Shown here piece by piece: positions 51,510-62,595 of a stretch of 64,000 bases of DNA (positions within the stretch are counted from its first letter, which is position 1; the number at the start of each line of letters is the position of its first letter). The notes under the pieces are model-generated. The model saw nothing but the letters and a program-made list of their open reading frames with translations. It searched no databases and was not told the DNA's origin. The position numbers and the translations under genes were made by a program. Origin of the DNA: Gymnothorax reevesii (Eukaryota; Chordata; Actinopteri; Anguilliformes; Muraenidae); the NCBI GenBank assembly GCA_029721435.1, contig CM056576.1:65243876-65307875 (forward strand). The letters run 5' to 3'.

Positions 51510-52307
51510 TCGTGATTGTTATTTACATATTCGCAATGTACCTTCCCTGGCCTACACTGACCCAGCAAAATTTTGGTCACAAGCTTTTGCGACACCAAAA
51601 TTTTTCTGAAGCAGTGTACGTACATTGTTTGGGTGGCCTAGTGTACGACCAATCCTGTCTACACATGAAACGTTTGAGGTGTCGTATTGAGAACCCATGG
51701 GTTGTGCTCAGTACAAAATGCCAAGTTCTCAAGAAGATGTCTTTTTATCTAACCCTGGGTACTATTCCTGGAGACCTCTAATGGTTTTTATATCAGATAG
51801 ACTGATAAACAGACAACAAAGAAATAAACATGCAAATTGCAATGCCTGCCCCCCCCCCCCCCCAACGCGGGCGAACCAATAGACGCGCTAATTTGTAAGA
51901 AATCCGTATTATTCTCAATTTATTCCTTTCAGTTCGTGGTGTGGACATGGCATACGGTTAATATACGCTATGCATACTGTAACAGTTCGATACTTAGTGG
52001 CATTTACCATGAATTGTGGAAAAAGCGGATAACAGCGCATGTATTGCATACGTTATGCGTGTGTATTGCGTTTGAAAGGCGGATTTAGTACGTACGGATC
52101 ATCCGCAGTGAAATTTTGAGCAGTTAAAAATCTGGACAACAAATAATTTCGCCGCTGCGCACAATTACGAACGTGTGCGGAAAACAGTGAAAATTGGCCG
52201 AATAAGACAAGCATGCATCACGGATATTGCGGATGTTTAGCGAATATCAACCAATTGTATCCGCAAATCACACGTAATTCATCCTTAACCCCAGTGGGAC
52301 CGGCCCT
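51510..52307. promoter_or_regulatory. Harbinger right subterminal region
   Basis: No gene. A C run (51850-51863) lies near the left part. From about 51930 to the end the sequence is crowded with TGCGGA/TCCGCA, ATTCGC and TACGTA-type motifs, mirrored at the left end (38380-38990). The last 40 bases form the inverted terminus. This is also where the promoter of the minus-strand gene should lie. Confidence 0.55.
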
Positions 52308-52599
52308 TAAAATACTGATGCTACATTCATAATAACATCTTAAATGTCGATTGAGCACACGCTAGTATCCACTCTCTCTACTTCTTCAGAGACTTGACAG
52401 AGCGTTCATGACTCCAACAGAGAAGTCCCCCACCCTGTCTCGTTGCCAGGGGCTCCAAGTTATCCTGCTCTGTCTCTATCCACTCGACTCTATTCCGTCC
52501 TTCATCAATACAAATAACCAGGTGTATCCAATTCAATAAATATTGTTGAATATTATTTCAGGCATGACCTTGAATTCATTAAAGGTCTCCATGCATTTC

Positions 52600-52800
52600 C
52601 AGGTGGATGTCAATGTGAAATGGACTCATTTCATGACTTTTCAATACACTTGATCCCCACATCAAATGTATAGGGTTTAAATCAGATGACTGAGCTGGCC
52701 AATACGTAATTATTTTGTTTCCAAAATCCTTGCACAGTTTGGATTTATTGTAGCCCCCGGACAAAGTCTGCGTCCGTGTACATAGACACTTTCTTGTGGA
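52600..52800 (-). pseudogene. Tc1 transposase C-terminal scrap
   Basis: In the minus frame 52851-52579 the stretch KIITYWPAQSSDLNPIHLMW matches the last catalytic block of a Tc1 transposase (SPDLNPIEN.W), with the Glu position changed to His. The rest of the transposase and both ends are absent, so only ~200 bases of an old copy remain. Confidence 0.6.
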
Positions 52801-53063
52801 CTCTGCAGGCAGTAAATTTTGACCGATTCCTTTCGTATTTGGTATGGGCATGTGTCATATGTTCCTTAGGACACCTAGCGATTTCGGTTGCCATGACAGC
52901 AGTATTGGTGGAATGATATGCAAATTAGTGGCTAATCAGAGAGATTTACTTGTGGTTGCAGTACAGGCTGCAATTTTTGACCTATTATACTTTCATATAT
53001 GGTATGGGAATGTGTTCTTCACTTGTGACGCCTATCGATTTTTGTTGCCATGGCGACAGTATA

Positions 53064-54231
53064 GATGGTATTCGCAGACAGCCTTCTGACGTCACGGCGG
53101 CCATATTGTTGACAAACCGCTGAGGAGCAGAGCGAGGATTTCAATTGAGATAAACAAGCCGTCATTGCATCATCTTCGCGCTATGACAAAAAAACTTGTT
53201 TGACTGGTGTTAATCCATATAAATTGGACAAAGCAGCGTTTAGCCGAGATATATCTTTGCTGCCAGCTGTGGATTACCCCGATATTTGCCACTATTTAAT
53301 CCACAGTGTCCGCCTACACTCGTCAGAAACGGCAGCGAGCGAGATAGGGATAGGGACTGGCTGTCTCCCAAAGCGCCTAAATTAAATCCTCGTTCTGTAA
53401 ACTTGCATTTGGACCAAAACGTCGGTGTTTGTGTCAGCATTAATATTTTGTATTTCTGTCTTAACCGGGCATTTTATGGCGTCTTAACTGGCTATTTCTG
53501 TTGTAAAATAAGGGAGTGTTAACCTGGCATTTTATAGCGTCTTAAGACACAAATACAAAATCTTAATGCTGACGCCAAAACCAACATTTTGTATGAAACT
53601 GTTCCATAGAACGGAAAGGATGCAAGAGTAGGATTTAATTTCAGCGCTTTTGCAGCCATTGCAGCCATTAACTCCATTCAACAGAAGCTCACCGTGAATC
53701 TCGTAAGTCAATAATATCGACTGTCATATCAGCTGTCTTGATCATTCTGCTCTGTCTCCTAGCAGAACGATGTCAGGCGCCAGTAGCTAGCAGCTTGCAT
53801 CTTTTATCACATCAATCAACATTCACTGTCTGACAAAACGATCACTGACTAATAAAACCATTATCTACCAATGATTAAATGCTGGGCACACTATTTTCTG
53901 GCTTATCTAACGGTAACGTTACCTGAGGTAAAATGATAAGTCTCTCCTATTGATTCTAGCTAGCCACAGGTGTCGCCTCCGCTGGCTGAACTCCTCTGCC
54001 TCTCTCCCCTCTCTTTTCAAAGTACAGCAAAAAATCTAACCCTGCTTTTTTTGTTGCTGTTATTAGAACAGCTGTGAACCACACAGCTATCCATGTTGAA
54101 CCAACCAGGGTTGATATGATCGCTAAAGAATGTGAGGTAGAAGCCTCTTGATAGAGTCGCGTCAGGAATGTTAGTGGTGATGTCAACAATATGGCCGCAT
54201 CGAACGTTGATGACGCACATCGTATACCATC
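53064..54231. mobile_element. Element with inverted ends inside the tandem repeat, unclassified
   Basis: GATGGTATTCG...GCGGCCATATTGTTGACA (53064-53116) is inverted at 54180-54231 (TGTCAACAATATGGCCGC...GTATACCATC), giving ~50-base inverted ends that cut one 158-base unit in two. An internal inverted pair lies at about 53405-53460 and 53530-53605 (GTCAGCATTAA.ATTTTGTATTT.TGTCTTAA). I see no transposase. It carries the possible coding scrap at 53200-53385. Confidence 0.5.
53200..53385 (+). pseudogene. Short coding-like scrap (TGVNPYKLDKAAF...), uncertain
   Basis: The frame reads TGVNPYKLDKAAFSRDISLL followed by PAVDYPDICHYLIHSV. Its pattern of NPY, a short basic/acidic spacer, then P.VDYPDI..YL resembles the N-terminal segment of large fish and invertebrate multi-domain ORFs that carry SWIM/YqaJ-like domains. 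None of those later domains is present. Identity is tentative. A dinucleotide match to a splice donor is not evident. Confidence 0.3.
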
Positions 54232-54427
54232 AACTGGCCACATATTATGCAAATTAGTCGCAAAACAGAGACTTCCTTGTTCACTAATTCCTTTCATATT
54301 TGCTTTGGACATGTGTCATTCGTCTCTTAGGACACCTCGCGATTCTGGTTGCCATGGCAACATTATTGGCAGAATAATATACAGATTTTTGGCAAAACAT
54401 AGAGATGTCCTTGTGGACGCAGTACAG

Positions 54428-54629
54428 CAGGGCTATCAAACATTCTGCAGCAAGGGCTGGTGTGGTGGAGGCTTTCATTCCAACCAAGCACTTACACACC
54501 TGATTACACTAATCAAGTTCTTTAGCAAAGAGTCTTGGGGTTGATTATTAGAATCAGGTGTGTAACTGCTCGGGTGGAATGAAAACCTGCACTCTCACTG
54601 CCCTTTCTGGATAATGTTGAATAGCCCTG
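54428..54629. mobile_element. hAT-type MITE, 202 bp
   Basis: Inverted ends are CAGGGCTATCAAACATT on the left and CAGGGCTATTCAACATT on the minus strand at the right. The flanks CAGTACAG (54420-54427) and CAGTAAAG (54630-54637) are an 8-base target duplication with one mismatch. It inserted inside a 158-base repeat unit, so it is younger than the array. There is an internal inverted pair (ACACCTGATT/AATCAGGTGT). Confidence 0.85.
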
Positions 54630-54911
54630 CAGTAAAGGCTGCAATTTTTGACCGATTACTTACATATTTGGTATGGACATGTGTTACACTTCACTTATGA
54701 CACCTATCGATTTCAGTTGCCATGGCTACAGTATTGGCTGCATAGTATGCAAATTAGAGGCAAAATGGAGATTCTCTTGTAGATGCAGTACAGACAGCAA
54801 TTTTTGACCAATTACTTTCATATTTGGTATGGACATGTGATATACTTCACTTATAACACCAATTAATTTTGGTTGCCATGGCAACAGTATTGGCCGAATA
54901 ATGCACAAAAA

Positions 54912-57036
54912 AAGGGGAGAAGCAGGCTTTTTCGGGCTACACCCATGCGGTCGCAGCCGACCGGACTCTTTAGTATTTTGGGTACTTGCCATGGTGTAAT
55001 ACAAAGTTTTGTTAATCAATTCAAAAATTACTGAGATTCCATACTCAAGCAGCAGTGTATGTCCATAAAAAGGTTGCAACCGGACAATCAGGGACTATTT
55101 TCTCCAGTGAACAGAGAAAATTGTGGTATATTGACTGTCATTGATCTAAGCAGGGAAGAAATTAAAATGAATCCACAATTTTATTAATTTCCTGGTACCT
55201 GGCCACTAAAAGTACAGCTTGATCAAGGGGGAATAATGGCTCTGTGTAAAGGTTCCTCCTGAAAATTATTTACTTAAATTACTGAATAATCTGAATGACT
55301 TACTGGAGGCAAAGTATACATATGACCACAGCTTAGCAGTTATTTTTCCCTGCAATATTGTGCAGGGACTCCACTCTCTAAATTGTATTGTTTGAAATAA
55401 TAATAATGACATCTACTAAAGTAACCATTTTATGGAAGATGAAATGGAACATACAAAGAACACAAAAGATCTGTTCAGGGCTATGTCTATTCAGTGAGAT
55501 TACCCTTTCTTTTGACTTCCAAGAAAATGCCTCAGTCAGGAAAGTTCTAAGAAGGATATGAACATGACTGGGAGTAATTTTCAAAACTGACTCTTGGGCA
55601 TCCAATTATTTTGTTCTATTCAAATCAGGTAACATCATCAAAGATTTCAATAGGCCACAGATTAAGCATAAAAATAAGGAGATATAAAAATGAGGACAGC
55701 GCTCGCAGTTATATAATTGGCTTAATTCTTCAACAACGTCTTTGATCTTTTAATAAGAGGTACAATAGGAGAAATGTAAATGGTCTGTTTCCACTATTTG
55801 CCAGCGACACAGCATACTTCTGTGAAACGCAAAAAACTTTTAGCCATTTCAAAACTTTCATCTGAATGCTACACTTTTTCTGAAATTAATCTAATGCATA
55901 ATTGTTGGCAAGGCCAGTAAAAGATCCATTAGCTCCAGTTTTCTTCATTTTACAAGGCTGAACTGCACAGCTCGTTCTTTCTCCTTATGAACCAGGGATA
56001 AAAATACATTTGCGACCTCTCCAATATAAAGGTTTGCCAAAGTCTCATGAGAAAAACCAGAGAAAACAAATAGTGGATATAAAAGCACAGTCCTGCCCAC
56101 AAGGAAGGTCCATTAAAGTAATCTTATGAAATCAGCAATGAGCAGGATTGGCATGAGAGAGCTACCCGTGTGCAGGAGAATTGTGGAGGTGTCTGTATCT
56201 TGTGAATGCATTGTGGGCAATGTGTCTCACACAGCTCATTTTAGTTCTTCCAGCCACTTATCCCCTACTCTCAGTAAACAGTTGAGGACCCTCAAAAAAG
56301 GGAGCCACTGGGAAATGGAGAATAAGCCTGCCTTGTGGAAGGCCCTCACAGAATGCAAAAGAAGAGAGGCCTGTCTGGAGACTAGGGAGGGGGGCGGTGC
56401 ATGAGGGTAGCTGTCACAATGGAAGAGGCAGGAGCGTGTGAGGAGGCCTCGTAATAGGGGTGCATGGGGTAAGCCTGAGGAGTTGTTCCGGCTCAGGCAG
56501 TCCTTGAGGGTCCTGCGTTCCATCGTGGGTGCCACTCAAGAGCCATGGTGCTCATTTACATTTGTTTGCCAAGACTCCCCCATCCCACCCCCAATTTGTG
56601 CTTCCCGTCTTCAATGCATCCAAGACCAGCAAGGTGGCATCTCTAAGAGTCTTTTTATTTGTGTTGTACTCAGTGATTCCACCCTCAGAACTGGCGCGTC
56701 CAACTCAAAGGTGTTGAGTGTGTGGAGTGGAGCTCATTGTCAGATGCATATATAACAAGGTCTTTGTGCAGTTGGAGTGGACATTGAGGGTAGAAATAAA
56801 ACGTGATAAATGAATGCTTGAAACTGCTTTGAAAAAATGAAAAAGTGCTGCAAGCAAAGGACAGTTAAACTACTTTACGCGATCCTCCTACAATATTGCT
56901 GGAAGATTAATTGCAATTAACACAAGAAAAACAAGACTGAGAGCACATGCTATAGATAAATGGTCAACATGGATCATAACTTGTAATGATAGCGCTTCTA
57001 TGTAGAAATATTCTTGGCTAGTGATTTAGCAATTAC
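54912..57036. other. 2.1 kb without a recognisable gene or element
   Basis: No transposon termini, no domain-bearing frame. Short frames at 56126-56404 and 56236-56535 overlap on opposite strands in a slightly GC-richer patch and show no family resemblance. This may be ordinary host sequence. Confidence 0.5.
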
Positions 57037-57038
57037 TA

Positions 57039-58263
57039 CAACCACTTTTCCAAAAAAGTGAGGACACTGTGTAAAATGTGAATAAAAGCAAAATGCAATG
57101 ATTTGCACATTAATTAAACTCCATATTTAAAATAAAACAAAGACAACTTATCAGATTTTGAAACTGAGAAATGTTATTGTTTTTTTTAAATCTATCAATT
57201 TTGAATTTGATGCCAGCAACATGTTTCAAGCAGGCAAGGCCAGGCACAGCAAACCCTGCCCCTTGCAAATATTTTGGCTGTTCATTTAATTGATTCACTG
57301 TTTTGTGATATGAGATCTTGGGTTTGACCTTTTAAGGTCACTCATGGTTAAAGATCATGGTGTCATTTTAATCTTGATATATGACTTCCTATGATATACA
57401 GTATATAAAACTAGTGGCTTCTGAGATATTTTGGAAAATTGGCATTTGTGATCAATGATCTGGACCCCCCTGAACTAAGACCCCCACCCATATTAGACAC
57501 TACGCACCTTTCACTGTTGGATTATATTTTACAAATTGTTAAAAGGAAAATTCTGACGTTGGTTAGAAGTAAATCCAACCATATTTGACCGAGTGATGGT
57601 CAAAAATGATTTTGTCCTTTTCTGTCACTTTGATCTTCACCCAGTTCATATAATGGGATCAGTTCTGGGTTAGTGCCCTTTTTTTCTCAATTTGGTGTAA
57701 ATTGAAACAATAGGTTTTACACAATCATGCTAACTAACAAAGAAACAGGCTCAATGACAAAATCCCTGTCCCCTACCGCTCTGGAGGTCGGGGTAAAAAG
57801 ACGGGACAGCAACAAAAGGCCAGAAAAGTTGTAAGATGCTTTAAAAAAAAAAAAACCTGGTAGGACATTTCAAAGCTACATAGGTTAAATTGGCAACAGG
57901 TCAGAAACATGGTTGGGTTTAAAAAGAGCATCCCAGAGAGGATGAAGTAAATATGTCTCTCAGAAGTAAATATGGTGAGGGTTTCCTCACTCTATGAAAG
58001 ACTGCCTGGGCATATAGTTCAACAATTTAAGAAAAATGTAAAATTACAAAGAATTTGGCAATTTAGTACTCCATGTAACATAATACATCAAAAGATTCAG
58101 ATAATCCAGAGAATTCTCTGGACGCAAGGAACAAGGCTGAAAACCAATATCGAACAACTGTGACCATCAGGCCCTCGGGTGGCACTGCATTAAAAACAGA
58201 TAGGACTCTGAAGTTGAAATCACTGCATGGGCTCAGGTACACTTCTGTAAGCCATGGTCAGTG
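57039..58263 (+). mobile_element. Tc1-like relic, 5' part only
   Basis: The left end CAACCACTTTTCCAAAAAAG after TA (57037-57038) belongs to the same terminal family as 34677 and 15650. The Tc1 5' leader continues at 57790-57960 (GGCAACAGGTCAGAAACATG), followed by transposase N-terminal sequence. About 540 bases of unrelated sequence (57245-57787) split the leader. The element is cut off at about 58263 with no right end. Confidence 0.75.
57972..58240 (+). pseudogene. Tc1 transposase N-terminal scrap
   Basis: The frame 57972-58163 begins MVRVSSLYERLPGHIVQQFK and continues through NVKLQRIWQFSTP, which fits the first helix-turn-helix of a Tc1 transposase. After a stop the DNA still resembles the second helix region (CGGCACTGCATTAAAAACAG-like text near 58175) until 58240. 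No catalytic core remains. Confidence 0.65.
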
Positions 58264-58913
58264 ATAGGCTTGGGCCGATTGACAATTGAATCGGCAATCG
58301 CCAATGGTCGGGCTCCATCACGATTGCCAGTTTACCTGCCTATACCCCGCCCCCACCCCAGTTCACTGTCGCTCTTCCCATGGTTCTGAAATAACAGCGC
58401 TATGCATCAGAGCCATGGCGAGCCCTTTTTGGTCCCCATCACGGTGCTGGCCTTTCACTCACACTCAGGTCCACAGATTTTTTTACTTTTTTTTATGGGG
58501 GGATTGCACTCGATGCATGGGAGCTTTATCTATTCGTATTTTGGCCCGCAAATTGAGATTGTAAGTGACACAGTCACCAAGCCACGTCCCTTATATTACT
58601 GCACCTGCTTAAAAAAGGAAAATGAACGGGGAAATGTTTAGTACGCAATAGCCTACCTTGTTTAAGGACGGGAACCAGTGAGCTGTCGGCATGTTGCAGT
58701 CGTATTGGGTTTATTGGTTTTACAAATTTCATAAAACTTTTCCACAATCACAAATTAAAGAAATGTAAAATACCTCTCGCATAAATATGTCCTAAATATG
58801 CTACATCTTTATTTAATAATGATTAAAAAGAGCAATTTTGCAAGATAAAGTCACCATTATGTCGACCAGATGGCAGCACAAGACTGACTGCAAGCGATAG
58901 ACAGAGCAGGAAC
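58264..58913. other. 650 bases, no gene; AT/GC mosaic
   Basis: A self-complementary GCCGATTGACAATTGAATCGGC-like stretch lies at 58273-58294, which might be a degraded DNA-transposon end. The rest shows no frame with a domain. The last ~50 bases are the flank of the Gypsy LTR. Confidence 0.4.
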
Positions 58914-59804
58914 TGAAAGGAACGGGCTTTGACTCCAAGTGCAGTTCAGCATTGGCAGAGCGTTTATTGGGATTCACCAAGCTCATGGTCAAGGACAGAA
59001 ATGGATCAATAGCCAGGCAAACAGAGTAATGCAGAATAGTCAGAATCAAAGTCAGGGGACAAGCAAGTAGTTCAGTAACCAGAGAATTAATCCGCACAAA
59101 GACAGTAACAAAGTGGCTGAGCTAAGGGAATGGAAGGGGAATGAAAAAGGGAGTTGGATGGGATAAGGGAGAACAAAGGAGAAACTAAACAGCTGGGTAC
59201 GAAATGGGAATAATCAATCAGGCAGCAATCAAACAACATAATACAAACAATCAATAACAAGACTTACGGGAGATATAACAAGAAACAAGCAATCAACAAT
59301 CGAAACCAGAAAAGCGCAGAAACGAGACTTAAACAAGACGAGCTATGGGAAGAAACGAGTCGACAAGAAGCTGAGGAAAAAGTGGGCCTTTTAAACAAAA
59401 ACTAATTAAGTGGAATCCCAGCTAAACACAGGACAGCTGTAGAGAGAGGTGGAGCTAGAAAAGCAAGGAAAGTGATAGGAGAGAGAGAGGAAAAGGGTGG
59501 AGTTCTAACTCTAATCGAACTAAACACCCATGCCTCACTAAACTACTCTCAGGTGTGGATAGCCAATGAGAACAGCAAGAGAGAAGGAAGAGGAAATACC
59601 TAACCGAAATTCAGGGAAGAGAGTATGATGAAAAAGACAAGACACCACGAGACAGAAACGAGTGGAAGACACTGAAGACTAAAGACAGCGCAATCTTACA
59701 GAAACATACATACTCTAAAAGAATACATATGATAAATAAATAAATAGTAACTAAAATTACTAAAACATACTAAAAACAAACATATAAATCACCGATTTCT
59801 AACA
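58914..59804 (-). repeat. 3' LTR of Gypsy element
   Basis: 891 bases; on the minus strand it begins TGTTAGAAATCGG and ends GTTCCTTTCA. TATA-like TTTAAAAGG lies at 59395-59387. AATAAA lies at 58968-58963, 50 bases before the LTR end. Predicted transcription start is near 59364, 31 bases after the TATA-like box, so R runs from about 59364 to 58945. Confidence 0.88.
59355..59364 (-). promoter_or_regulatory. Predicted transcript 5' end / self-primer
   Basis: The minus strand reads GTCGACTCGT starting at 59364, 31 bases downstream of the TATA-like box. Its exact reverse complement ACGAGTCGAC lies just inside the 5' LTR at 63678-63669. In Tf1/sushi elements the first ~11 bases of the RNA pair with such a site and prime minus-strand synthesis. 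Confidence 0.65.
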
Positions 59805-60001
59805 ACCCCCCCCCTTCTATGACCGCCACCTGGGGGTCTAAGCTGAGGCTTAAAAGTCCTTTTGTGAAAGTCCTTTATGAGGTTCTTGTCAATGATGTGA
59901 CGTGCAGGGACCCATGAGCGTTCCTCAGGGCCGTATCCCTCCCAGTCCACCAAGTACTGTATGCCCCTTCCTCGACGACGAACGTCCAGCAGCTTGTGCA
60001 C
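59789..60001 (-). pseudogene. Gypsy integrase C-terminal chromodomain
   Basis: The frame contains [20 protein letters not shown] followed by [15 protein letters not shown]. This is the aromatic-rich chromodomain fold seen at the integrase C-terminus of chromoviruses, where it directs insertion to marked chromatin. It is one frame off the integrase frame (frameshift near 60000). Directly after its stop, a G run on the minus strand (59805-59813) forms the polypurine tract. Confidence 0.9.
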
Positions 60002-61041
60002 AGTATATGTTTCTCCTCCATCGATGGGGGAGGAGGCTTGATCGGGGCAGGGGTGTGGAGGGAAATCAGTACAGGCTCAATACATGACACATGGAACACT
60101 GGGTGGATACGGCTCATAGAAGCTGGTAGCTTAAGTTTGACAGAAACTGGGTTAATGATTTTCTCAATAACAAAGGGACCAATGAAACGGGGGGCTAGCT
60201 TGCGACTTTCACTCCTTAAAACAATGTCCTTAGAAGAGAGCCAAACTTTTTGTCCTACTTTGTATTGCGGTGGAACTGAACGACGACGGTTGGCCTGGTG
60301 ACTCATCTCATCAGCAGCTTTCAGGAGAGCGGAACGGGTTTCCTTCCACGTCCTTCGGCACCTCTGAAGAAATTCCTGGACGTTAGGAACATTAACTTCG
60401 ACCTCCTGTGAGGGGAACAGAGGTGGTTGGTAACCGAGACAAGCTTGGAGGGGGGACACACCTGAGGCAGCCGTGGGAAGGCTGTTGATGGAGTACTCGA
60501 CCCAGGGTAGTTGTTCGCTCCAGTCCCCCTGATCTCTGGAAGTGAGGCACCGAAGGACACTCTCCATCTGCTGGTTGACCCTCTCTGTCTGTCCATTGCT
60601 CTGGGGGTGAAATCCGGAGATAAGACTGACCTTTATCCCCAGGGCTTGACAAAAAGCTCTCCAGACTTGTGAGATGAATTGAGGGCCACGGTCGGAGACA
60701 ATGTCAGAAGGGATGCCTTGAATTCTAATAACGTGTTGGGTGAGAAGGTCCGCAGTCTCTCTGGCAGAGGGAAGCTTGGGCAGCGGAACGAGATGTACTG
60801 CCTTAGAGAAGCGGTCAACAATGGTCAGGATGACGGTGTTACCTCTGGAGGGTGGAAGGCCAGTCACAGAATCCACAGCGATATTTGCCCAAGGTCTGGA
60901 AGGTACTGGAAGCAGCTGCAGGAGACCAGCTGGAGCAGTGTGCGTGGCCTTGTTTTGGGCACAGACCAGACAAGCAGTCATAAGATTCTTGACATCTCTC
61001 CGGACCGTTGGCCACCAGAACCTGCGAGTTTGCATGGCCAA
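59875..61041 (-). pseudogene. Gypsy integrase
   Basis: The frame opens in the zinc-binding domain ([12 protein letters not shown]; the preceding His pair [10 protein letters not shown] lies upstream in the same reading direction). The catalytic core has [10 protein letters not shown] (first Asp), IVSDRGPQF (second Asp) and [10 protein letters not shown] (Glu), i.e. D,D35[21 protein letters not shown] and [11 protein letters not shown] form the C-terminal SH3-like part. From about residue 350 the frame is no longer the natural one because of the shift into the chromodomain frame. Integrase joins the cDNA to the chromosome. Confidence 0.92.
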
Positions 61042-61356
61042 GATCCGGTTAGCACCAGGATGGCAGGCGAGACGGGAAGAATGGGCCCACTGGAGAACTT
61101 CGGCCCGGAGGCCGTCTGGAACGAAGAGGCAGCTCTAAGGACAGTTATTTGGTGGGCCCCCAGAAGGTTGTGACCTTCTGACTCGGTCCTCTAACTCCCA
61201 AACTAATGATCCCACCACAACACGACTGGGTAATATGGTCTGAGGTTCTTTGGGAGGTGCGTCTGGCGAGAATTTACGTGACAGTGCATCAGGTTCCTTA
61301 TTCTGGGAGCCGGGGCGATAAGCTAAAGTAAAGTTGAATCTGTCAAAGAACAGTGA

Positions 61357-62595
61357 CTAACGAGATTGGCGGGAATTCAATCTCTTAGCTGTACGGAGGT
61401 ACTCCAGATTTTTGTGGTCAGTCCAGACTTGGAATGAAACCTTAGCCCCCTCTAACCAGTGACGCCATTCTTCTAATGCTAACTTCACCGCCAGTAACTC
61501 CCGATTTCCAATGTCATAGTACCGCTCAGCTGGGCTGAGTCTGGGGGACAAGGCGGCACAGGGGTGTACCTTGTTGTCATTTTCATTGTGCTGTGACAGA
61601 ACTGCCCCCACGCCGGTGTTAGAGGCATCTACCTTGACAAGGAACTGCTTCTCAGGATCTGGCTGTTGGAGAACAGGAGCAGTGGTGAACCTCTGCTTAA
61701 GTTCCTGAAAAGCCTTCATCGCCGATGGGGTCCACACAAAGGGAACTTTGGGGGAAGTCAGAGAAGTCAGTGGAGCAGCAACGGTACTGTAATTACGAAT
61801 AAATCGACAGTAAAAGTTGGCAAACCCTAAGAAACACTGTAGTTCCTTGCGTGTAGTGGGGGTAGCCCAATCCTTAACCGCCTTCACCTTTTCTTGGTCC
61901 ATTAGGATGCCCCCTGGAGTGACCACAAATCCGAGGAAAGGGACTGTGTCCAAGTGGAATTCACACTTCTCTGCCTTGGCGTAGAGTTGGTTCTCCAGGA
62001 GGCGCTGCAGTACTGCACGAACATGACGTAGGTGTTCTTCCTTGGAATGAGAGAAAATTAATATATCGTCCAGGTACACAAAAACAAATTGATCAATCAT
62101 GTCATGCAGGATATCATTAACGAGATTCTGGAAGACAGCGGGAGCGTTAGCCAGGCCAAACGGCATAACCAGGTACTCGTAGTACCCCCTAGCGGTGTTG
62201 AACGCTGTCTTCCATTCATCCCCTTCCTTAATTCTGACTAGGTGGTAGGCGTTGCATAGGTCAAGTTTGGTGAAAATAGTGGCCCCTTGCAACAACTCAA
62301 AAGCGGAATTCATGAAGGGAAGGGGGTATCGGTTCTTGATGGTGATGTTATTTAGGCCCCTATGGTCAATACATGGTCTGAGATCCATCCTTCTTGCCAA
62401 CGAAGAAGAAGCCGGCACCAGCGGGAGAGGAAGAGGGACGGATGATTCCAGCAGCCAGTGACTCCTCCACATATCTCTCCATAGCCTCCTGCTCGGGACG
62501 AGACAGGGAATAGAGGCTCCCTTTAGGGGGCGCTGTGCCGGGTTGGAGATCGATGGCACAGTCATACGGTCTGTGAGGGGGCAGAGACAGGGCAC
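61357..62595 (-). pseudogene. Gypsy RT and RNase H
   Basis: The frame joins the RT near 62430 ([20 protein letters not shown]). It has motif [13 protein letters not shown], motif [17 protein letters not shown], and catalytic [13 protein letters not shown]. RNase H starts near [18 protein letters not shown], with [12 protein letters not shown] and VWTDHKNL, keeping Asp, Glu and Asp. It ends at a TAG (61357) where Trp is usual, then the frame remains readable for ~50 codons towards the integrase. Residues before RMDLRPC in this frame are out-of-frame protease/RT sequence. Confidence 0.92.

Larger units (their letters stand above)
38290..52307 (+). mobile_element. PIF/Harbinger transposon, about 5.9 kb, expanded to 14 kb by nested insertions
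   Basis: The left end AGGCCCGGTCCCACTG and the right end (minus strand) AGGGCCGGTCCCACTG are inverted repeats. They are flanked by TAA at 38287-38289 and 52308-52310, the TWA duplication of PIF/Harbinger. It encodes a DDE nuclease on the plus strand and a MADF/BESS-type DNA-binding protein on the minus strand, convergently. Nested inside are one hAT (39478-42800) and three Tc1 elements (44186-45813, 45838-47446, 49239-50823), each with its own target duplication. Confidence 0.9.
52817..54910. repeat. Tandem repeat, ~158-bp unit, about five copies
   Basis: Units begin with a TTTTTGACCGATTACTTTCA-like string at about 52817, 52975, 54280 (partial start), 54646 and 54808. Each carries, in order, TATTTGGTATGGACATGTG, a GACACCTATCGATTTCGG-like part, GTTGCCATGGCAACAGTATT, ATGCAAATTAG and a TGCAGTACAG end. 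Copies are 75-90 % alike by eye. The array is broken by a 1.2-kb insertion (53064-54231) and a 202-base hAT MITE (54428-54629). Confidence 0.8.

Noticed and set aside
52817..54910. CRISPR-like array
   Set aside because: Units of ~158 bases are alike over their whole length with no short repeat/unique spacer alternation; this is eukaryotic tandem repeat DNA.
58813..59097. 94-codon minus frame starting MRINSLVTEL... in the 3' LTR
   Set aside because: It is the LTR copy of the sequence that happens to run into gag at the other end; after the LTR border it continues into unrelated flank, so it is not a gene.
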